DNA of 64,000 bases from JBEDUK01 sp963781595. GTDB taxonomy: Bacteria; Actinomycetota; UBA4738. This document shows, one piece after another, positions 25,721-35,380 of the stretch. Under the pieces are notes generated by a model. It was not told where the DNA came from, ran no database searches, and worked only from the letters and a program-made list of their open reading frames with translations. Made by a program: the position numbers and the translations under genes. Positions within the stretch are counted from its first letter, which is position 1, and every line of letters starts with the position of its first letter. The stretch lies in assembly GCA_963781595.1 (NCBI GenBank), contig CAWAGG010000006.1, forward strand, positions 1,798,001-1,862,000, read 5' to 3'.

Positions 25721-26476
25721 TCACGGGGTGTGAAGCGGTGGGGGAGTCGGTCCCTCGGACAGCGTCCCAGGCGGAACGCCTGCGGCGCGTTCGATGGTCG
25801 CCAAGATGTCCGCGATCCGACAGGTCGCCCCGACCGGATCGAGGAACGTGATCCGCAAGGGGGCGGGCATCCCCGGGTGCCGCTGCACCCGCACGCCGAG
25901 CCGGACCCACACCGCTGGATGCGCCACGCCGATCGTGGTGATCGTTCGAGCGTCGCGCTCGAAGGCGGCACGATCGGCCTCGCCGAGCGGCGCGCCGGAC
26001 CGGTACGAGTCGCTCCTCGCGTAACACCGCCTGTTCATGTCGTGGGTGCTGAACGACAATGCGGCGATCTCCGTCGGACTCATCGCCTCGAGCCATCCGT
26101 ACCCGCCGTTGCCGGGGATCTCCTTAGCTGCGCCGATGAGCAGGCCCACGAGCGACGGACGGTTGCAGGTCATGACCCAGGCCGTGTTCTCCAACTCCTG
26201 ACGGACCGTGATGACGTCGTCGGGACCGCCCTCCCCGGTCGTGATGGCATCGGGATGCTGGCGGGCGAACGAGACCATCGACGCGACGTCAGCGGCCATG
26301 GCCCGATCGTCACCCGCGGTGGGCATCGCTCCGGATCCGTTCTCGCAGTGGCGCATCAGGTCGTTCTGCTTGGCGACGAATCCTGCCGGGATCTCTTCGC
26401 GGCTCCGGCAGGAGACGGCCGTGACGCACACCAGTACGAGAGTCAGGAGCCAGCGGTATGAGCGGCCCTGATCCAC
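25721..26476 (-). CDS. Putative lipoprotein of unknown function
   Basis: 251 residues. The N-terminus is a lipoprotein signal: charged start, hydrophobic WLLTLVLVCVTAV, then a Cys at residue 23 in a loose lipobox (AVSC). Beyond it the protein has three further Cys (RHCENG, MTCNRP, RRCYAR) that could form disulphides, and a C-terminal ATCRIADILATIERAAG. No family is recognised. It lies between the two attachment-like repeats. Confidence 0.6.
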   Translation of the reverse strand: MDQGRSYRWLLTLVLVCVTAVSCRSREEIPAGFVAKQNDLMRHCENGSGAMPTAGDDRAMAADVASMVSFARQHPDAITTGEGGPDDVITVRQELENTAWVMTCNRPSLVGLLIGAAKEIPGNGGYGWLEAMSPTEIAALSFSTHDMNRRCYARSDSYRSGAPLGEADRAAFERDARTITTIGVAHPAVWVRLGVRVQRHPGMPAPLRITFLDPVGATCRIADILATIERAAGVPPGTLSEGPTPPPLHTP

Positions 26477-26754
26477 GGACGGATGCTACGTGTATCGACA
26501 CCTCAGATCATGGCGGACCGGTTGAGATGTGGGCCGCGAGACCGCAGACAGGCCGCAGAACGATGAGCACGGATGAGCAAGTTGGAGGGTTTGCCGGCTG
26601 TCACTGGGCTCGCTTGATGGTGATTCCGAAACGACCTGGCCTCCGCGGCTCTGAACGAAGCCCTTGATCTTCGCCGGGGACCCGAGGCACAGGTAGCATC
26701 GGTGAACGCGATCTCAGCCGCGCGTGCGAGCTCATCGCCGAGGCGGCGAAGGGG
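26477..26754. repeat. Intergenic stretch holding copy D of the GGCCGCA repeat (26541-26579)
   Basis: ACCGCAGACAGGCCGCAGAA followed by CGATGAGCACGGATGAGC matches the 3' part of the repeats at 25593 and 28677. It lacks the tRNA-derived part. Nothing else is recognised here. Confidence 0.45.
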
Positions 26755-28435
26755 ATGAACCCCAGGAAGGGGATGAACGTGTCGGGTCGATCCCGGCGTT
26801 CGGCCATCGAGGGCCCGCGTCGGGTTCGGCGACGGATCGCCATCCTCGCTCTCTTGCTGGCGCTGCCGATGGCGGGACTCGGCCTCCTCCTCGCCCGACC
26901 GCACCTCGACGTCATGTGGGAGAACCACCCGTCGCACTTCTGGCTGGTGCTGGGCATCGCGCTCATCAACGTCGGCCTCGGCGTGGCCACCAGTGAGGCA
27001 GCCCGACAGCGAGGGGATCCCCGCCTCTTCCTCGTGTCTCTAGCCCTGCTGATCAGTGCGGGCTTCCTGGCGCTGCATGCGCTCGCGACGCCCGAGGTTC
27101 TCCTTGCGGGTCCCAACGCCGGATTCGTGGTGGCGACCCCCCTGGGCCTGGTGCTCGCCTCGGGCTTCGCCGCACTGTCCGCAGCGCCGATCAACGGCCG
27201 GTTCGGTGTGTTCCTGCAGCGGCATCAGCGGATGGTCCGGGCTCTCGCGGCTGCCGTCCTGATCGGCTGGGCCGCCGCATCGCTCGCCAAGCTCCCACCC
27301 CTGCGGCACCCGCTCTCCTTCAACGAGGCTCCGCTCCTCCTGCGATCGCTCGCCCCGCTCGCCGTGGGCCTCTACGCCTACGCTGCGTTCCGGTACACGA
27401 CGTTCTACCTGAGCAAGAGGCGGCTCCTCCCGCTGTCGGTTGCTGTGGCGTTCGTGCTGCTCGCCGAAGCGATGATCGCCGTCGCCTTTAGCCGCAGCTG
27501 GCACGCGACGTGGTGGGAGTGGCATCTGCTCATGGCCGCGTCGTTCGGGACGATCGCTCTCGCCGCGCGTGCCGAGTATCGGCGAGGGCGGTCACTGACC
27601 GCAGCATTCTCGGGGCTGTACCTGGAGCGAACGCTGGAGCGGATCGATCGCGGGTACTCGGACGCCATCGCGGACATCGCTCAGGCGGTGGCCGACGACC
27701 GATCGCCGAGCCCGATCCTCGAGGACCTGAGGAGACGGGGATTCAGCGACGAGGAGACCGACGTGCTCGAACGCTCTGCCCGCGAGTTGCAGCGCGTGGA
27801 CGAACTGTTTCGACCCTACGTCGGTCCACAGCTGGCCGAACGATTGCTCCGCGAGCCCGACCTTGGCCGCCTCGGCGGGCGGGGAGATCGAGTTCAGCGC
27901 GCTGTTCGCAGACCTGGCGGGGTTCACGTCGTTCTCGGAGGATCGCCCACCCGTGGAGGTCATCGACATGCTCAACACCTACTGGGCCGTCGCGGTCCCG
28001 ATCCTGACCGGTCGAGAGGGTGGCGTGATCGAACGGTTCGCCGGGGACGCCGTCCTCGTCCTGTTCAATGCCCTGGAGGACACGGCGGATCATGCTGTCC
28101 GCGCCGCCTCCGCGGCGCTCTCCCTGCGGGACGAGACGGAGCGCCTCGCCGCCGCGCATCCGGGCTGGCCGCGGTTCCGACTGGGCGTGAACACCGGGAC
28201 CGGCGTGGTGGGGAACGTCGGAGCGGCCGCCCAGCGCAGCTACACGGTCATCGGCGACACGACGAACGTGGCCGCCCGGCTGCAGGCGCTCGCGGATCCG
28301 GGACAGGTCCTCGTCGGCGCCGTCACGCGCGAGCACCTCGGAGAGCGGGCACGCGTCCGGGATCTCGGCGCGCACGCGCTGAAGGGCAAGCGCGATCCCG
28401 TGCCCGTCTACGAGCTCCTGGGCCTCGGACCCTGA
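26755..28435 (+). pseudogene. Membrane class III adenylate cyclase, split by a one-base frameshift
   Basis: The first frame (from 26755; an alternative ATG is at 26773) encodes about seven hydrophobic helices over residues 25-265 and then a linker helix (RELQRVDELFRPYVGPQLAE). Near 27870 the frame breaks. The cyclase domain continues in the +1 frame (ALFADLAGFTSFSED, then RFAGDAVLVLFN, then TTNVAARL) and ends at 28435. An extra T in GACCTTGGCC explains the shift. All catalytic residues (two Asp, the Asn/Arg pair) are intact in the second frame, so the repaired protein of about 560 residues would be active. Confidence 0.82.
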
Positions 28436-28594
28436 GCTTGGTCTGCCCGGCCCGCCTGCCGACCATGTGTGTTCGGTGGTTCCTGAGAGGCGATGAGGGC
28501 GGACGTGGCGATGAGACTCGACCTTCCGGCGGGGCGCCGAAGGACTTGGACTGCCCCCTCGACGTCGGGGTCGGTCGACGACAGGCCGGTCGCT

Positions 28595-28717
28595 GGTTCA
28601 AGTCCACCCCGCCCCACCGGTGTTTCCGCAGGTCAGAGGGCATGCCGCGGTCTCGCCTACGTTCGCTCGATGTCGCCCCAGGCCGCAGCCAGGCCGCAGA
28701 ACGATGAGCACGGATGG
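28595..28717 (+). repeat. Attachment-like repeat, copy C
   Basis: The tRNA-T-arm/acceptor block at 28595-28636 is identical to 25512-25553. After about 40 nt, GGCCGCAGCCAGGCCGCAGA and CGATGAGCACGGATG follow (28677-28717). The two copies lie 3083 bp apart in the same orientation and bracket the lipoprotein and membrane cyclase genes. The 28436-28748 gap holds nothing else I recognise. Confidence 0.6.
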
Positions 28718-28748
28718 GTAGTCCTGGGGTGCCGACGACCCGGTGGTC

Positions 28749-29690
28749 TCAGCCAGTCGGATCCACGAAGATCGACGGGTAGTGCCTGGCGAGGAACACG
28801 GCGGGTCCTGGCCGGCCGATTACCCTGTCGACGAGGAACGTGTCTCCAGCGTCGAGGGCGGGGCCCACGATCGGCCCCGCCACGGGAATCGCACCAGCCA
28901 GTGTCGTCACCAAGAACCGGATCGTCCGGCCAGCGCCGCTTCCGACGGCCGACGCGACCCGCCGGCGCACGCTGTCGAACCGTTGTGAGATCTCATCATC
29001 CGTCTCACTGTCGACACCGCGGAGCCACGCTCGGAACTCGCGGCGCTCGTCCGCATCCCGGAGCTTGAGCAGTCTGTCCACGTCGACCGTGGTGCCGGCT
29101 GGAGCGGCCTCGAAGCTCGGCAATCCGGCGATCGCGACGATCCGCTTGAATCGTCCCTCGTGGCCCTCCGGGTCCATCTGGCGCATCAAGAAGTCGAGCT
29201 TCGCCTCGAAGAACGGCAGTTCGACGTCCTGGAATCCCGTGACCGCGCTCAGGCTCTGTATGAATCGGATGCGCTGGTTGATGCTCGCCGCGGCCAGGAT
29301 GGCCCTCTATACCAGACGATGCTCTTGTCCCGCGGTGAGGCCGAGCTGCTTCGTCAGCGAAGTGGCGATGCCGACATCGCGACCGTTGTTCCCGAGGTCC
29401 TCCACGTCGAACGGCGGCGCCTCGCCGGGGTCCATTCCCGTTTCACCCCGGACGACGTTCCGGATGGCCGACCAGATCCACGGGTCGTGATTCCGGATTT
29501 CCTTCGCTCTCAACAGTTCTTGATGAAATCGGCCTCCGCATTGCGGTCGGCTTCACTCAGCTCGCTCACACGCCGGCGCCATAGCCCGTTTGCCGTGTCG
29601 ATATCAGCGCGGTCCCGGATGTCGGAATCGCCTGGCACATCGATGTGTCGAGCCGGGTCATAGCGGCCACCGGAGAGGCGACGATCCCGG
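28749..29690 (-). pseudogene. Decayed hypothetical gene with frameshift and nonsense codon
   Basis: Three segments read as one protein. The 5' part (about 29680-29518) is GRYDPARHIDVPGDSDIRDR, continuing to SELSEADRNAEADFIKN. A frameshift near 29518 leads to RAKEIRNHDPWIWSAIRNVV, which meets an in-frame TAG at 29307-29309. The same frame then resumes as RAILAAASINQRIRFIQSLS, to a hydrophobic C-terminus (VTTLAGAIPVAGPIVGPALD) and a stop at 28749. A separate frame, 29566-29841, holds a signal-peptide-like start (RLFIAAMGTLLVAGIVASPV) that may once have been joined. Family unknown. Confidence 0.6.
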
Positions 29691-29820
29691 CGACGAGTAA
29701 GGTTCCCATCGCGGCGATGAATAGCCTTCCGCGACCCTTCTGCGGTCGAAGTCGGAGGCGCGTGACGTGCCTATGACGGTATACGTCGGCGGCGCGTAAC
29801 TGAGGTGACCGCAGGTTCAC

Positions 29821-32800
29821 GTGGATCAGGGCGCTCGCCACGGGCTCTACACTCTGCCGGTGATCCGCTGTCCGAGCTGCGGCCGCGAGAACCCCGACGG
29901 CTCAGCGTTCTGCAACGCGTGCGGGACCTCGCTGGCGGCGACAGGACCTCCCGGGCGCGACGAGCGCAAGGTCGTCACGATCCTCTTCGCCGACCTGGTG
30001 GGCTTCACTTCGCGGGCGGAGCGCATGGACCCCGAAGACGTCCGGGCCGTCCTCTCCTCCTACCACGAGCGGCTGCGCTCCGAGCTGGAGCGCAAGGGTG
30101 GCACCGTCGAGAAGTTCATCGGGGACGCGGTCATGGCCGTCTTCGGCGCTCCGCAGGCACGCGAGGACGACCCCGAACGCGCCGTGCGCGCCGCGCTCGC
30201 CATCCGGGACTGGGTCCGCGAGGAGCAATCCGACCTGGAGTTGCGCGTCGCCGTGAACACCGGCGAGGTGCTTGTCGCGCTCGGCGCCCGGCCGTCGGAG
30301 GGCGAGGCCATGGTCGCCGGGGACGTGGTCAACACGGCCGCGCGGTTGCAGTCGGCCGCACCGGTGAACGGCGTCCTGGTCGCGGAGGCCACCTATCGCG
30401 CGACCCGCGCCGTGATCGAGTACCGCGAGGCGGAGCCCGTCATCGCGAAGGGCAAGGCCGAGCCGATTCTCGTGTGGGAGGCGGTCGCGCCGCGGTCTAG
30501 CGTAGGGGTCGAGCGGATGAGCGGGGCGGAGCTGGTCGGCCGTGAGCGCGAGATCGCCTTGCTGCAGGACTCGCTGACCCGCGTGAAGGGCGAGCGCGAG
30601 CCGCAGCTCGTGACGCTCATCGGCGTTCCGGGCATTGGGAAGAGCCGGCTGGTGTTCGAGCTGTTCACGTCGATCGAGAAGCAGCCGGACCTCGTGTACT
30701 GGCGGCGCGGCCGCTCGCTCCCCTACGGCGAGGGCGTGGCGTTCTGGGCACTCGCCGAGATGGTGAAGGCGCAGGCCGGCATCCTCGAGGGCGAGTCGGC
30801 CGAGGGCGCCGAGGCCAAGCTACGCGCCGCGGTCGCCGGGCTCATCGAGGACGAGGGGGACGCCAGCTGGGTCGAGGCACAGCTGCGTCCGCTGATCGGC
30901 GTCGCGGGCTCGGGGGAGCTCCGCGGAGCGGGACGGGAGGAGGCGTTCGCCGCGTGGCGGCGGTTCTTCGAGGCCATGACCGAGCGCCGACCGCTGGTGA
31001 TGGTCTTCGAGGACCTCCACTGGGCGGACGACGCGCTGCTCGACTTCGTCGACGAGCTCGTGGATTGGGCACGCGGAGAGCCCCTGCTGGTGCTGGTCAC
31101 GGCCCGCCCGGAGCTCCTGACGCGGCGTCCCGGATGGGGCGGCGGCAAGCCGAACGCGGTGACGATCTCGCCGCAGCCGCTCTCCGACGACGACACCGCC
31201 CGGCTCGTCCATTCGCTGCTCGGGCGCTCGGTCCTTCCCGCTTCGACACAATCGGTGCTCCTGGAACGGGCGGGAGGAAACCCGCTTTATGCCGAGGAGT
31301 TCGTGGCGTTCTTCCAGGAACGCGGGTTGGAGGAAGACCAGGCGCCCACGCTCCCCGAGTCGATCCAGGGCATCCTCGCTGCGCGCATCGACGGCCTGTC
31401 GGCGGAGGAGAAGACGCTGGTACAGGATGCTGCCGTCATCGGCAGGGTGTTCTGGACAGGGGCACTCGCGCACCTCTCGGGCCTCGACCGGCCTGAGGTC
31501 GAACATCGGCTCCACGAACTCGAGCGGCGGGAGTTCGTCCGTCGCGAACGGAGAGCCTCGGTGGCGGGCGAGACCGAATACGTCTTCCGCCACCTGCTCG
31601 TCCGGGACAGCGCGTATGCGCAGATCCCCCGCCGATCACGGGTCGAACGGCACCGGCTGGCCGCCGAATGGATCGAATCCCTCGGCAGACCCAAGGACCA
31701 CGCCGAGCTGCTCGCCCACCATTGCTCGGCGGCGCTGGAATACGCTCGGGCATCGGGCCTCGACTTGGGCACGCTGCCCGAGCAGACGCGAGACGCGCTT
31801 TGGCGTGCGGGCGAGCGGGCGTTCGCGCTCAACGCCTTCGAGTCCGCGGCTCGCTTCTTCTCCTCCGCCCTCGAGCTCACGACAGCGGGCGATGCCTCCA
31901 GACCGCACCTCCTGTTCGGGCTCGGGGAGGCACTGTTCTCCGAAGGGGGTGACCCGCACTCGATCCTGGAGGAAGCGGTCGCGAGCCTGGCCGACGCGAA
32001 TGACCCGGAGAAGGCCGCCCGCGGGGAGCTGATGCTCGCCGACCTTGCCTGGCGACACGCGAACCGGGACAGCGCCTACGCGCACGTCGATCGCGCCGTC
32101 GAGATCCTCAAAGAGCGCCCTCCCTCACCCGCCAAGGCGCTCGTACTGAGCGAGGTCTCTCGCTACCACATGCTCGGCGGCCGGACCCAACCTGCAATCG
32201 ATGTGGGGCGAGAGGCGCTTCGCATGGCGGACGACCTCGGGCTGGTCGAGACCCAAGTTCACGCGTTGATCAACATCGGGTCGGCCCGCTCGCTGAGCGG
32301 CGACGACGGCGTCGACGAGCTGGAGCGCGGCATCGAGATCGCCTCGGCCGGGCATCCGATCGCGGAGCTCCGCGCTCGGAACAACCTCGGCACGATCCAC
32401 CTCGCGGAGGGCGACTTCCGAAAGGCGGCGGAGGTGTGGCTCCCGGGCATGGAGCTGGCCCAACATTTCCGCGGGGTCCCCAACGCGGCATGGATCCTCG
32501 CCCAACGCCTTCCCATCGCCTACGCGACCGGAGACTGGAACACGCTGCTGAGCATCGCCGATGAGGTCCTCGCACAGGTGGGGCCCGTTCACTATGTGGC
32601 CGGGTACACGTCCGACATCCGGTGCAGGGTTCGGCTCGCTCGGGCTGATGTGCCGGGGGCTCTCGAGGACGCGGCGCATGGGCTCGCGATCGGTCGGGGA
32701 GCGAAGGATCCTCAGCGCCTGCTCCCGGCATTGGCTAACACCGCGTTCACGCTCCTCCAGGTCGGACGCATCGACGACTGCGTCAAGCACGTCGACGAGC

Positions 32801-33204
32801 TGATGGGGCTGGACCCGTTCGAAGCACGGATCCCTCACCCCAGCGATCCTGTGCTCGACCTCGCATGGATCCTGGTGGCGCTCGGACGCCCGGAGGGGTT
32901 CCTGGCGGTCGCGACGAGCGTTCAGGCCCCGACGAGGTGGCACGAGGCCGGCATCGCCTTCGCCCGCGGGGAGGTCGAACGGGCTGTGGATATCTGCGTT
33001 GAGATCGGCGTGCTGCCGAACGAGGCGTACACGCGACTTCGCGCCGCGGAGAAGCTGTTCGACGAGGGCCAGCCGGAGCGAGCCGAAGAGCAGCTGACCA
33101 GGGCGCTCGAGTTCTATCGATCGGTCGGGGCGACCGAGTACATCCGCCAAGGCGAGAGCCTTCGAGCCCGAGAACGCAAGTCGCGCGGGGCCAGGAACAG
33201 GTAG
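29821..33204 (+). CDS. Large cyclase-AAA-TPR regulatory protein
   Basis: 1127 residues. A zinc ribbon (CPSCGRENPDGSAFCNACG) is at residues 17-35 and a class III cyclase domain at about 48-215 (LFADLVGFTSRAE, then FIGDAVMAVFG, then VVNTAARLQ). An AAA/NACHT-type ATPase at about 235-560 has the Walker A motif GVPGIGKSRL and a Walker B-like VMVFEDLHWADD. Many TPR-like helical repeats run to the C-terminus. This layout is common in soil bacteria and actinomycetes; the signal is unknown. The start is either GTG 29821 or GTG 29860; neither has a strong ribosome-binding site. Confidence 0.88.
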   Translation: MDQGARHGLYTLPVIRCPSCGRENPDGSAFCNACGTSLAATGPPGRDERKVVTILFADLVGFTSRAERMDPEDVRAVLSSYHERLRSELERKGGTVEKFIGDAVMAVFGAPQAREDDPERAVRAALAIRDWVREEQSDLELRVAVNTGEVLVALGARPSEGEAMVAGDVVNTAARLQSAAPVNGVLVAEATYRATRAVIEYREAEPVIAKGKAEPILVWEAVAPRSSVGVERMSGAELVGREREIALLQDSLTRVKGEREPQLVTLIGVPGIGKSRLVFELFTSIEKQPDLVYWRRGRSLPYGEGVAFWALAEMVKAQAGILEGESAEGAEAKLRAAVAGLIEDEGDASWVEAQLRPLIGVAGSGELRGAGREEAFAAWRRFFEAMTERRPLVMVFEDLHWADDALLDFVDELVDWARGEPLLVLVTARPELLTRRPGWGGGKPNAVTISPQPLSDDDTARLVHSLLGRSVLPASTQSVLLERAGGNPLYAEEFVAFFQERGLEEDQAPTLPESIQGILAARIDGLSAEEKTLVQDAAVIGRVFWTGALAHLSGLDRPEVEHRLHELERREFVRRERRASVAGETEYVFRHLLVRDSAYAQIPRRSRVERHRLAAEWIESLGRPKDHAELLAHHCSAALEYARASGLDLGTLPEQTRDALWRAGERAFALNAFESAARFFSSALELTTAGDASRPHLLFGLGEALFSEGGDPHSILEEAVASLADANDPEKAARGELMLADLAWRHANRDSAYAHVDRAVEILKERPPSPAKALVLSEVSRYHMLGGRTQPAIDVGREALRMADDLGLVETQVHALINIGSARSLSGDDGVDELERGIEIASAGHPIAELRARNNLGTIHLAEGDFRKAAEVWLPGMELAQHFRGVPNAAWILAQRLPIAYATGDWNTLLSIADEVLAQVGPVHYVAGYTSDIRCRVRLARADVPGALEDAAHGLAIGRGAKDPQRLLPALANTAFTLLQVGRIDDCVKHVDELMGLDPFEARIPHPSDPVLDLAWILVALGRPEGFLAVATSVQAPTRWHEAGIAFARGEVERAVDICVEIGVLPNEAYTRLRAAEKLFDEGQPERAEEQLTRALEFYRSVGATEYIRQGESLRARERKSRGARNR

Positions 33205-33537
33205 CGCTCAGTGGGGACGACCATCCTGTCGCCACGATCCTGACCTTCCTCGCTCTCTTGTCGCTGAACACCGGCGGCGCCGCCAGGGACGGCAGCTACC
33301 GTCGAGGCCCCGGCTGGTACCTGGACGCTCGGACTCCCCAGTACTACCGGACTCCGTTGAGGGCGAGGAAGCCCCCCCGCCGGCGACTGGTCCTTGAAGC
33401 TGCTGTCGGATATCGACTCGCTGTACATGAACTATGCCGCGTCGACCGCAGTGTTCGCACCATCTGACCACGCTCAGGCGCGTGGTACGTATCTGTTGGC
33501 GGTAGCAGCCAGTCCCCCGGCCACCAGCCGCCAGCGT
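33205..33537. other. Intergenic, no gene seen
   Basis: 333 bp between convergent genes. Only short open frames without ribosome-binding sites; no clear terminator. Confidence 0.4.
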
Positions 33538-34440
33538 TCACGGTCGAGACTCGATGCTCGCCTGGAGCGCCACCAGGAATGCTTCCGGCTGCTCCGCCAA
33601 CGAGACATGGCCAGCGTCCTCGATCACATGAAGGGGCCAGCCGTATCGGGCGCTCGCCTCTTCGGCGGTGCGCAGTGGCATGACCCGGTCGTACCGCCCC
33701 CAGATGAGCGTCGTGGGCACGCTGATCCGCGCGAGGTCCTCCGGTGGGATCGACGGAAAGCCGAGCTCGCGGAGCAGACGGCGGTTCGACTTCTGCACGC
33801 TCGGCGTGCGCGCGAGATCCAGCATGTACGCCTCGAACGCTTCCCGGCGCGGGCCCATCTGCCGCCGCACGCGCTCGGGATCGACCGCCAGGTGCCGCAG
33901 CATCCTGCGGGCGGTGCGCTGGCTCGGCCGGATGCCATGGCGGACGAGCGCGAACAGCACTCCCGGAGCCGGTCGCACGGGGCCTGCCAGGCCGCCCGCA
34001 GCCACGAGCACCAGGCCGGCGAGACGGTCGCTGTGCCCGGCCGCGAACCGAGCGGCGATCGAACCGCCGAGCGACATCCCCACAAGCACTGGCGGCGTCG
34101 GACAGGTCTGGTCGATGAGCTCGCCGACCCATTGCAGCACCGTGTCGGCGCCGGGCGGCCCGGTCTCCACCGTTGATCGTCCGAGGCCGGGCAGGTCGGG
34201 AGCGATGACCCGATGGCTCTCGACGAGATGCTGGATGACCCCGCCCCACATCGCCGCGAACCCGCCCTGACCATGCAGGAGCACGATCGGAGGACCTTCC
34301 CCGCCCTCCAGCAGCCAGGTGGACACACCCGCGAGTTCGAGGCAGCCTTCGGTGACCGGCAGGCCGTCGATCAGCCGCGCCCTCGCCGGCGCGCCGCCGG
34401 ACCGGATCCCCCGGCCGTCGGTGTCGCGCTTGGTCGCCAT
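33538..34440 (-). CDS. Alpha/beta hydrolase
   Basis: 300 residues from ATG 34440 (GGAGGGAG upstream). IVLLHGQGGFAAMWGG holds the oxyanion His-Gly. The nucleophile Ser is in VLVGMSLGGSIAA, the acid is in LIWGRYDRVMP, and the catalytic His is in IEDAGHVSLAEQPEAF. It is of the MhpC/BphD-like type, often hydrolysing C-C or ester bonds. It diverges from the HxlR regulator at 34607, which may control it. Confidence 0.88.
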   Translation of the reverse strand: MATKRDTDGRGIRSGGAPARARLIDGLPVTEGCLELAGVSTWLLEGGEGPPIVLLHGQGGFAAMWGGVIQHLVESHRVIAPDLPGLGRSTVETGPPGADTVLQWVGELIDQTCPTPPVLVGMSLGGSIAARFAAGHSDRLAGLVLVAAGGLAGPVRPAPGVLFALVRHGIRPSQRTARRMLRHLAVDPERVRRQMGPRREAFEAYMLDLARTPSVQKSNRRLLRELGFPSIPPEDLARISVPTTLIWGRYDRVMPLRTAEEASARYGWPLHVIEDAGHVSLAEQPEAFLVALQASIESRP

Positions 34441-34606
34441 CGGTTCTCCCTCCTCCGTGTGGTTCTTGCCTGATCCGTGCCGCACGCGGTCATCATCGAG
34501 CCGGCTGCCGGCTCCGGCTAGGACAGGAAATGAACCTCCCACCGGCCCGTCGTCGGTTCAAGAACTGAACTGGACCCGAATGCCGGACTTGGTGGAGACT
34601 CGGATC

Positions 34607-35380
34607 ATGAAGATCTACGGTCAGTTCTGCCCGGTCGCGCGAGCCTCCGAGGTGCTGGCGGAACGCTGGACGCCCATCATCGTCCGGAACCTCCTCCTGG
34701 GCTGCACGACGTTCAACGAGATCGCGTCAGGCGCCCCCGGGCTCTCACGCGCGCTGCTGACGAAACGGCTGCGCGAGCTCGCGCTCGCCGGAGTGATCGA
34801 GATCAGCCCAAAGCCCGACGGACACGGCTCGGTCTACGAGCTGACCCAAGCTGGCCTCGAACTCTGGACCGTCCTGATCGCGATGGGCGCCTGGGCCCAG
34901 CGATGGATGGAGGTAACCCCGGAACACTCCGATCCGGACGTCGTGTTGTGGTCGTGGTGCCATGGGTTCCTGCGACACGACCGGCTCCCCGAGGATCGCG
35001 TGCTGATCCGATTCGATTTCAAGGCGGGACGCAAGGGCCGCCCCATCCGTGCGTGGATGCTGGTGGAAGGCAGGGACGGCGAGATCTGCTCCAAGTATCC
35101 CGGCTTCGAGGAAGACCTCTTCGTCACGATCAATGACCCACTCGCGTTCGCCGGCTGGCATCTGGGGCTCGTCGGATGGGATGAGGCGCTGCGGTCCGGC
35201 GGGATCCGAGTGGAAGGGCGAAGCGACCTAGCTCGCGCGCTTCCCACTTGGAACGGGGGCCCGCAGATCCACGCCGAGTCTCGTCGGCAGCACGCTCGCA
35301 CACCGAACCTGGGACCGCCTCGCCACCTGCGCGTTTCAGCGACGAGGTCGAGGGCCTCGACGACGAGGCGGTCCGCATGA
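34607..35380 (+). CDS. HxlR family transcriptional regulator with C-terminal extension
   Basis: 257 residues from ATG 34607 (GGTGGAG upstream; the frame is open earlier). The winged helix at residues 1-100 opens with YGQFCPVARASEVLAERWTP, the typical HxlR start. A C-terminal domain of about 130 residues (SCP2/sterol-carrier-like in related proteins) follows, with VLIRFDFK and FVTINDPLAFAGWHLG. The last 40 residues are Arg/Ser-rich and less conserved. It overlaps the next gene by 4 bp (ATGA). Confidence 0.85.
   Translation: MKIYGQFCPVARASEVLAERWTPIIVRNLLLGCTTFNEIASGAPGLSRALLTKRLRELALAGVIEISPKPDGHGSVYELTQAGLELWTVLIAMGAWAQRWMEVTPEHSDPDVVLWSWCHGFLRHDRLPEDRVLIRFDFKAGRKGRPIRAWMLVEGRDGEICSKYPGFEEDLFVTINDPLAFAGWHLGLVGWDEALRSGGIRVEGRSDLARALPTWNGGPQIHAESRRQHARTPNLGPPRHLRVSATRSRASTTRRSA

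Noticed and set aside
23788..25971. A long minus-strand frame with a WGGVDLNHRPTDYESA segment
   Set aside because: That segment is the known spurious translation of the antisense of a tRNA 3' end; the rest is antisense of the DMT and other genes.
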